Shown one piece after another: positions 56,562-64,000 of a DNA stretch of 64,000 bases. This stretch comes from Notamacropus eugenii (Eukaryota; Chordata; Mammalia; Diprotodontia; Macropodidae). Made by a program: the position numbers and the translations under genes. The stretch lies in contig NC_092878.1 of assembly GCF_028372415.1 (NCBI RefSeq), forward strand, positions 5,235,501 through 5,299,500. Reading direction: 5' to 3'. The notes under the pieces are model-generated. The model did no database searches. It was not told the DNA's origin and was given only the letters and a program-made list of their open reading frames with translations. Within the stretch, counting starts at the first letter, position 1. Each line of letters starts with the position of its first letter.

Positions 56562-57070
56562 TTGTAGTATTTCAGAGTTGTTTGCCTTTAGGTTTTTGTG
56601 GCCCTGTGAAAATGTTTCCTCTGATTCAGCTCATTTCACTCTGTATCAGTTCATACAAATCTTCCCAGATTTCTTGGAATCCATATGCATGATGTCTATG
56701 ATGCGATAATATTTTATTTATATATTTATAATATATATATAATATATAAATAATATATTTATTATTATATAAATTATATATATTTATATAAAATATAAAT
56801 AATATATTTATTTAACAGAATTTGTTCACCCATCCCCCAATTTATGGACACCCTTTCTTCTACAACAAAACGACCTACACTACTTTCCTACACACAAGCA
56901 GTGATCCTCTTCACTCTACACATGTGAAGACATATTGGCATTATAGCTATAGATATCCTTTGTCAGATTTTTGCTTTTTGAGACTTTGGCTTTTCAATGC
57001 CATTTGAATGTGTCAGAGTTTCAAGGGGACTACAGAAAATATTTAACAAAAAACTCCCTTAAACTTTCTT
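56562..57070 (-). mobile_element. Second antisense L1 fragment (unit B), interrupted by AT expansion
   Basis: Paralogue of 49560-49980 with about 85 extra bp of TATA/TAAT repeats at 56712-56820. Confidence 0.6.
56712..56820. repeat. AT-rich expansion unique to unit B
   Basis: Repeated ATATTTATA/AATATATA blocks. Unit A has only a short 'TTTCTTTATATTTATTT' at this place (about 49711-49727). Confidence 0.9.
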
Positions 57071-57980
57071 ATTTTAACTATAGCTAATTCAAAGTTCCAC
57101 AAATAGATTGGTTATCTTTGATTCCTGCTTAGAAATCTCATCTTTTGGTATGGGAGAAAGATGGCTGGATTTGGATTCAGGGGATCTGCTTTATAACTAT
57201 GTGACCCTGAGGAAGTTACTTGGCCTCTCTGAGTCTCAGTTCCCCATTTGAAAAATGAAGTAGAGAGAAGGTTAAACGCTAAAGATCTTTTTGTAGCTCT
57301 AATCTATGTTCCTATGACCTCTTATAACCTTCAAATTAACCACTGAATGGAATTCCAGCTCCTTAACCTGTATTCAAAGGCCTTCAAAGTCATCCCATTT
57401 TATCTTTGTAGCCTTATTTGCTAAGACACCCCTGGGGGGGGGGTAGTTTGGATAAGAGATAAGTCTCCTTGTCCAAGACTGAGTGACCAGAATCATGTCC
57501 CCCAGCCCCTCATTAGAAGGGGTCCACCTCTTATTATAATATTCATTATTCTCATAATTGTTAACCAATTAGAGTCAATTGCTACCCTCAGCAACACCCA
57601 CTTGTTCCAAGGGCATATTAGCATTGAGTGGGTTCCATGAGGGGTCTTCACCATTCACGAGTACAACTTAGCCCTTTTATTAATTATTTCAAGCGTGAAT
57701 AATTACTCAGAAACTATGTGTCTTGAACTTTTTATACATCCCAAGTTATAGCTGGAATAGATTGTGATAGAGTGTGTGTACACAACATATTTTCTGTGAT
57801 CCTTCTTTTTCTTCTTCACCATTCCATTGGTTAAAATCTACATATAGATATGCAGATACATACAAAACATATATACATATATATTTCTGCATACATGTAT
57901 ATGTATCTATAAATCTACCCTACGTATCTATCTATTTATGTTGCTTACAATAGAATGGTTAAAGAAAAGTAGAGAAAATG
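57071..57980. other. Unit B body before the HAL1 insertion
   Basis: MIR/SINE and L2 pieces to about 57420, a G-run (57432-57442), then the unrecognised block shared by all three units, with TATA microsatellites near 57860-57900. Confidence 0.65.
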
Positions 57981-57992
57981 TCATCAAACTAT
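57981..57992. repeat. Target-site duplication, 3' side of HAL1-B
   Basis: TCATCAAACTAT, perfect 12-bp match to 60780-60791. Confidence 0.9.
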
Positions 57993-60779
57993 TTTTTTAA
58001 TTTTATTTTACTTTTAATTAACTTATTTATTTAACTTTTAACATTCATTTTCACAAAATTTTGGGTTCCAAATTATCTCCCCTTTTGTCCCCTCCCCCCA
58101 CTCCAAAACACCAAGCATTCTAATTGCCCCTATCACCAATCTGCTCTCTCTTCTATCATCCCTCTCTGCCCTTGTCTCCATCTTCTCTTTTGTCCTGTAG
58201 GGCCAAATAACTTTCTATACCCCTTTACCTGTATTTGTTATTTCCTAGTGGCAAGAACAATACTCGACAGTTGTTCCTAAAACTTTGAGTTCCAACTTCT
58301 TTTCCTCCTTCCCTCCCCACCTCTTCCCTTTGGAAGGCAAGCAGTTCAATATAGGGCAAATCTGTGTAGATTTCCAAATGACTTCCATAATAGTTGTGTT
58401 GTATAAGACTAACTATATTTCCTTCCATCCTATCCTGCCCCCATTACTTCTATTCTCTCTTTTGATCCTGTCCCTCCCCATGAATGTCGACCTCAAATTG
58501 CTCCCTCCTCCCCATGCCCTCCCTTCCATCATCCCCCCCACCCTGCTTATCCCCTTATCCCCCACTTTCCTGTATTGTAAGATAGGTTTTCATACCAAAA
58601 TGAGCGTGCATTTTATTCCTTCCTTTAGTGGAATGTGATGAGAGTAAACTTCATGTTTTTCTCTCACCTCCCCTCTTTATCCCTCCACTAATAAGTCTTT
58701 TGCTTGCCTCTTTTATGAGAGATAATTTGCCCCATTCCATTTCTCCCTTTCTCCTCCCAATACATTTCTCTCTCACTGCTTGATTTCATTTTTTAAAGAT
58801 ATGATCCCATCCTCTTCAATTCACTCTGTGCACTCTGTCTCTTATGTGTGTGTGCATGTGCGTGTGCATGTGTGTGTGTGTGTAATCCTACCCAGTACCC
58901 AGATACTGAATGGTTTCAAGAGTTACAAATATTGTCTTTCCATGTAGGAATGTAAACAGTTCAACTTTAGTAAGTCCCTCATGACTTCTCTTTGCTGTTT
59001 ACCTTTTCATGCTTCTCTTCATTCTTGTGTTTGAAGGTCAAATTTTCTTTTCAGCTCTGGTCTTTTCATCAAAAATGCTTGAAAGTCCTCTATTTCATTG
59101 AAAGACCAATTTTTCCCCTGAAGTATTATACTCAGTTTTGCTGGGTAGGTGATTCTTGGTTTTAGTCCTAATTCCTTTGACTTCTGGAATATCCTATTCC
59201 ATGCCCTTTGATCCCTTAATGTAGAAGCTGCTAGATCTTGTGTTATCCTGATTGTATTTCCACAATACTTGAATTGTTTCTTTCTAGCTGCTTGCAATAT
59301 TTTCGCCTTGACCAAGGAACTCTGGAATTTGGCCACAATGTTCCTAGGAGTTTCTCTTTTTGGATCTCTTTCAGGCAGTGATCTGTGGATTCCTTGAATA
59401 CTTATTTTGCCCTCTGGTTCTAGAATCTCAGGGCAGTTTTTCTTGATAATTTCATGAAAGATGATGTCTAGGCTCTTTTTTTGATCATGGCTTTCAGGTA
59501 GGCCCATAATTTTTAAATTGTCTCTCCTGGATCTATTTTCCAGGTCAGTTGTTTTTCCAATGAGATATTGCACATTATCTTCCATTTTGTCATTCTTTTG
59601 TTTTTGTTTTGTGATTTCTTGGTTTCTCATAAAGTCATTGGCCTCCATCTGTTCCATTCTAATTTTGAAAGAACTATTTTCTTCAGTGAGCTTTTGAACC
59701 TCCTTTTCCCTTTGTCTAATTCTGCTTTTGAAAGCATTCTTCTCCTCATTGGCTTTTTGAACCTCTTTTGCCAATTGAGTTAGCCTGTTTTTCAAGGTGT
59801 TATTTTCTTCAGCATTTTTTGGGTCTCCTTTAGCAGGGTGTGGACCTGCTTTTCATGCTTTTCTTGCATCTGTCTCATTTCTCTTCCCAGTTTTTCCTCC
59901 ACCTCTCTAACTTGATTTTCAAAATCCTTTTTGAGCTCTTCCATGGCCTGAGACCATTGAGTGGGCTGGGATACAGAAGCCTTGACTTCTATGTCTTTCC
60001 CTGATGGTAAGCATTGTTCTTCCTCATCAGAAAGGAAGGGAGGAAATACCTGTTCACCAAGAAAGTAACCTTCTATAGTCTTATTTTTTTTCCCTTTTCT
60101 GGGCATTTTCCCAGCCAGTGACTTGACTTCTAAATATTCTCTTCACCCCCACTTCACCTCCAGATCTGCCCAGCCAGAGCTTGGGGTCTGAGATTCAAAT
60201 GCTGCTTCCCAGCCTCAGGGCTTCAGCAGGGGCGGGGCTGCTCTTCAGTGTGAGATTAAGTTCAACTGCTCAGGTGGGGGCAGGGCCACCTCATGGGACT
60301 CAGTTCCCTCAGGGGGTTTATGCAGAGACCTTCAACAATGGATCTGGGCTTCTGCCTGCTTGGGGAGCCCCAGTCTGCTCCTGCCTCCACTGCTGCCTCC
60401 CAAGGGGGCCTGAGTTATGGGGGCACCCCACTCCCTTCTCGACCCGCCAAAGAGACCCTCTCACTGACCATTGTCACCTGTGGGTGGAGGGACCTGCGCG
60501 GCCGCTGGAGATTCCGTCCCTGAAGCCTGCTCGGATCTGCTCCTCTTGGTGCTGCAGCTGAGGCAGAGCTAGGCTCGGCTCCGTGTCCGCAGCGTGAGGG
60601 ACCTTTTGCAAGAGGTTTGCAGGGCTCTCTGTAACAGAAATCTCATCTGCTCCACTGTTCTGTGGCTTCTGCTGCTCCAGAATTCGCCAGGGGTTCTTTT
60701 TTTACAGATATTTTATGGGCTGTGGGTTCGGAGCTAGTGTATGTGTGTCTGTCTACTCCACCATCTTGTCTCCGCCCCC
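57993..60779 (-). mobile_element. HAL1-like element B: L1 5'UTR + ORF1 + 3'UTR, no ORF2
   Basis: 2.79 kb, the same architecture as element A and closely similar along its length. 5' end at 60779 ('GGGGGCGGAGACAAGATGGT'), ORF1 from 60106, ~1-kb 3'UTR, and an A-rich 3' tail ('AAATAAATAAG... TTAAAAAAA'). It sits about 300 bp of paralogous sequence away from the position of element A. Empty sites exist at about 44548 (unit 1) and 50932 (unit A). Confidence 0.92.
59019..60106 (-). pseudogene. L1/HAL1 ORF1 (copy B), frameshifted
   Basis: The start and first ~100 residues are in one frame (60106 to about 59792), the rest in another (59795 to 59019). The break is in a homopolymer: six T on the + strand at 59815-59820, where copy A has seven (53092-53098). 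The C-terminal part is intact beyond the point where copy A stops and ends 'KRKFDLQTQE'. Domain order as in copy A. Confidence 0.92.
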
Positions 60780-60791
60780 TCATCAAACTAT
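60780..60791. repeat. Target-site duplication, 5' side of HAL1-B
   Basis: TCATCAAACTAT, perfect match to 57981-57992. Confidence 0.9.
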
Positions 60792-61244
60792 GTATGAGAA
60801 AAAAAGATGATCTGGTTCCATGTCAAGAGTAAGGGACAACCAAAGGCCAGCCAATGTACTCTTCAGGCATATTTTGCAGGTCAAGAGGCATTAAAGTGCT
60901 CAGCACATTAGGTGGGCAAAAAACTATGGTAACCTTAAGGGAAAGACTTGCACAAGAGTAGCCCAGGGTGGCCAGGGTTGGATGAGTTACAACTCTGCCT
61001 TGTTAGAGAGAATACTTGAATCATTAAGAACACAGATACATGTGAGTGTGTGTGCGTATATGTGCTCTATATATGTGTAGAGTGTCCACCCAAATCTTAG
61101 GGTTTTTTTAGCTTACAAGTATATACCAAAACTCTTGAGACAACCTCCATGCATGTATGTAGTCAAGGGGACATAAGATACTGGAGAGGAAGCCACTTTG
61201 GAGTCACAAAGACTGGGCTTCCTCTCACATATACTGGCTGTGCA

Positions 61245-61512
61245 ACCTAACAACTGGAAAAAAAAAAGGTCATTTGTGACATCCAAACCTGAGGCCTTAA
61301 CGCCAATTTCTTCTAAAAACTTTGCTATCCAAGAACACATTAGACATATTTCCCATCAGTTCACTGCCATCTTTCACAGAAAAGCCTTCTTACACCACTA
61401 TACTAGAGAGACATGGAGGAAGAGGTATTCACTGGAGCCCAAAGAACATCACGTGATTGAATTTCTCATTATAAGGATATTCAGGGTATCCCATTAGGAG
61501 AGGATAGAGAAC
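61245..61512 (+). pseudogene. Beta-tubulin C-terminal fragment (unit B copy), dead
   Basis: 'GGTCATTTGTGACATCC', then the region equivalent to 'ISHQFTAIFHRKAFLHHYT', with a frame break in the helix H12 part. More damaged than the copy in unit A. Confidence 0.68.
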
Positions 61513-61639
61513 TCCATAAACCACACAAAAAGCAGTATAAACTACTGCTTTATAAATGTGCTTTTCTGATGTCTCACTTCTGAGGCTGTTGATCAGCCTC
61601 TTCTCTTGGATTCTCTCCTCTAGGTTTCCATGACAACAC

Positions 61640-62275
61640 TCTACCCTGGCTCTGCTCCTACCTGTCTGACCACAGCCTCCCAGTCCCCAGGTCATTCCTT
61701 GTAACTGAGATTGACCCCAGGGCTCTTGTGCTGGCCCCTTTCCTCTTCTCCCTCTCTCTACTGTTTCACTTAGTGTGCTCTCATCAGCTGCTGTGGTTTC
61801 AGTTATGTTCACATTGCAGGTAACTCTTACATCCATTAGCCCTAACTTCCCTCCTTACTTTTGGACTCACATTTCCAATTATCTTCATTTGGATGTTTTT
61901 TAGATATTTTAAGCTCAACACATCCAAAACTGAAGACCTCCCCCTCTTTTAAACTTCCATTACTGCTGTTGAGGGCATCATTGTCTTCTCAGATACCTAG
62001 CCCCTATCCTAAGTGTCATCTCCAACTCTTCTTTCTTTCTCACCCACCATATCCAGTCAATGGTCAAATCCTGTCATTTCTACCAGGATAACATCTCTCT
62101 TATATACCGCCTTCTCTCCTCTGCCCTGGTGTAGACCTCATCATCTCATATCCAGAGTTCTGCAATAGTCTCCTGGTTATTTTCCCTGCCTCAAGTCTCC
62201 CTATTCCAGTTCATCCTCCACTCAGCTACCAAAGGGATCTTCCAAAAATGTGGATTTGACCATGTCACTTCCCCT
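61640..62275 (+). mobile_element. L2-type LINE piece (unit B)
   Basis: 'CCACAGCCTCCCAGTCCCCA', 'CACTTAGTGTGCTCTCATCA' and 'TATCCAGTCAATGGTCAAAT'. It matches 45390-46020 and ends at about 62275, where L1 begins. Confidence 0.75.
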
Positions 62276-62885
62276 CCTTCCCCCAGAGCTTTAGTGTCCC
62301 CATTTTCCCACATCCTCTGCAACATTCATCATTTTCCTTTTTTGTCATATTAACCAATCTAATTGGTGTAAAAGTAATATTTCAGAGTTGTTTTATTGGT
62401 ATTTCCCTGATCAAAAGTGATTTAGCGCTCTTCGTAATGTATCTATAGATAGCTTTGATGTCTTCATCTGAGAGCTGCTTGTTCATGTCTTTTGACCATT
62501 TGTCAGCTGGGGAATGACTTGTATTCTCTTAAATTTGAAACCATTCTCTTTATATTTTGAGAAATGAGGCCTTTTTCAGACACTTGCTGTTAAGATTACT
62601 TCCCAGTTTTCTGCTTTCCTTCTAATCTTGATTGCATTGGTTTTATTTGTACAAAAGCTTTTCAATTTAATATTATCACAATTATCCACTCTACTCTTAA
62701 TAATGCTCTCTCTCTTGTTTGGTCATGAATTCTTCCCCTTCCTGTAGATCTGACCCCAACAGATTATTCCTTGCTCTTCTAATTTGATGACTTTGTCATC
62801 TATGGTACTTTTTAGCAAGATGTAGTTTCCTTCCTTATCTCTTTTAATTAGGTCTATTTTTGTTTTTACTTTGTCCTAATATCAG
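62276..62885 (-). mobile_element. L1 LINE ORF2 fragment, antisense
   Basis: 'TTCATCATTTTCCTTTTTTG', 'TGATCAAAAGTGATTTAGCG', 'GAAATGAGGCCTTTTTCAGA' and 'TTTCCTTCTAATCTTGATTG', the ORF2 3' part in antisense. No open frame of note. Confidence 0.75.
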
Positions 62886-63049
62886 GATTACTACCACTGC
62901 CTTTTTTTTTTTACTTCAGCCAAAGCATAATAGATTCTGCCTCTGTCTGGCCTCTGGAGGTTACCTGTTTGCCGGGGGCTACACTGAAGCATGGTGGGAG
63001 GGAGGGGTGGGGTACCTTGCTCTGTCATTTCATGAAAGAAGGCACAGGC

Positions 63050-63690
63050 CCAAAGGGGAAAAAAAAACATGAAAAAATGTAGAAAGTGAAAAATAGTATG
63101 TGTTGATCTGCATTCAGACTCATCAGTTCTCTGGAGCTGGATAGCATTTTTCATCAGAAGTCCTTTGGAATTGTCTTTGGAACACTGTATTGCTAAGTCA
63201 TTCAGTATTGCTGGATGTACGATGTTCTCCTGGTTCTGCTCATTTCACTCAGCATCAGTTCATGTAAGTCTTTCCAGATTTTTGTGAAATCAGCCTGTGC
63301 ATCATTTCTTTTATAGTACAATAATATTTCATTACAATCACATACTACAATTTGTTCATCCATTCCCAACTGATGAACTCCCCTCAATTTCCAATTTGTC
63401 AATACAAATTTGTCAATACAAAAATAGCTGCTATTAAATAATTTTGTACAGATTGGTTTTTCCCCCTACCTCCTTAAAAAAAAATCTCTTTGGGATACAG
63501 ACCTAGTAAAAGTATTGCTAGATCAAATGGTATGCACAGTTTTATAGCCCTTTGGGCATAGTTCCAAACTGTTCTCTAGAATGGTTGGATCAGTTCACAA
63601 CTCCAAAAACAGTGCATTCAGTCCCAACTTTGTCATATTCCCTCCAACTTTTACTATTTTCCTTTTCTGTCATATTAGTGTGTTGACAAT
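63050..63690 (-). mobile_element. L1 LINE 3' fragment, antisense
   Basis: 'GATGTTCTCCTGGTTCTGCT', 'CACTCAGCATCAGTTCATGT' and 'TAGAATGGTTGGATCAGTTC'. The minus frame at 63202-63402 is a decayed ORF2 C-terminus ('LHELMLSEMSRTRRT'). Confidence 0.75.
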
Positions 63691-64000
63691 GCATTTTTGC
63701 TTATTGTTCACTTATTCCTATGCTCTCTAGTATTTTTTAACTGGAATGGGTATTACATTTTGTCAAAGTTTTCTTCTGTATCTATTGAGATAATCATATG
63801 ATTTCTGCTGGTTTTGCTATTAATATGGTCAATTATGCTGATAGTTTTCCTAATATTGAACCAGTCTTGGATTTGTTGTATAAATTCTACCTGGTCATAG
63901 CACAGGATCTTTGGGATATATTGTTATAATTTCCTTGCTAATATTTTATTTAAAATTTTTGCATTGATATTCATTAGGGAAATCGGTCTATAGTTTTCTT
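63691..64000 (-). mobile_element. L1 ORF2 reverse-transcriptase region, antisense (runs off window)
   Basis: 'TCTATTGAGATAATCATATG', 'ATTGAACCAGTCTTGGATTT' and 'TTTTTGCATTGATATTCATT' are conserved with the same part of human L1 ORF2 in antisense. It directly abuts the 3' fragment, so an internal deletion lies between them. Truncated by the window edge. Confidence 0.75.

Larger units (their letters stand above)
54738..62275. repeat. Tandem duplication unit B
   Basis: Begins with a GATA/TATC microsatellite and 'CTCAACATAAATGCATTTGC' (matches 47845), follows unit A in order, carries its own HAL1 at a different site, and extends at its end (61820-62275) into L2 sequence matching unit 1 (45590-46020). 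An extra AT-rich expansion lies at 56712-56820. Confidence 0.88.

Noticed and set aside
26077..64000. Search for a further host gene upstream of SLC24A5
   Set aside because: No multi-exon gene, tRNA, rRNA or CRISPR-like array was found. In human the interval upstream of SLC24A5 is also gene-poor.

Overview
This window is marsupial (metatherian) genomic DNA. It is AT-rich, intron-bearing and crowded with old interspersed repeats. The call rests on the tRNA-derived SINE with the 'GGCAGCTAGGTGG...GAGTTCAAATC' layout, the SINE type that shares its 3' end with RTE-class LINEs, marsupial-type L1 ends, L2/CR1-type LINE remains and hAT-like short inverted-repeat elements. The species cannot be fixed from the sequence.

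Genes occupy positions 1-26076. The last coding exon of MYEF2 (RNA-binding protein, + strand) ends at 5993. SLC24A5 (NCKX5, the potassium-dependent sodium/calcium exchanger of pigment cells, - strand) is complete, with nine coding exons from 26076 down to 6593. I traced every splice junction by hand. All are GT-AG, the phases match throughout, and the product is 497 residues against 500 in human. The two genes meet tail to tail with 599 bp between stop codons, the same neighbour arrangement as human 15q21.1. The region just upstream of the SLC24A5 start holds a perfect MITF-type M-box and an OTX-type site, as expected for a melanocyte/RPE gene.

Positions 26077-41400 are intergenic. They hold SINEs (one young, with a perfect 15-bp target duplication), L2, CR1 and RTE remains including an RTE C-terminal zinc finger, a probable solo LTR, a hAT-like element and microsatellites. 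I see no host gene there.

Positions 41436-62275 are a complex tandem duplication of a roughly 5-7 kb unit in three versions (unit 1, A and B). Each version carries a decayed beta-tubulin C-terminal fragment. A and B share a deletion of about 2.2 kb that unit 1 lacks, so they split later. Units A and B have each independently received a ~2.78-kb L1-derived element with 5'UTR, ORF1 and 3'UTR but no ORF2 (a half-L1, HAL1-like). The insertion sites and target duplications differ, and the other units show the empty sites. Inside A and B a 962-bp stretch differs at only two positions, while flanking paralogous sequence differs by about 4% or more. That suggests gene conversion or an assembly effect. 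The right edge (62276-64000) is antisense L1 ORF2 sequence.
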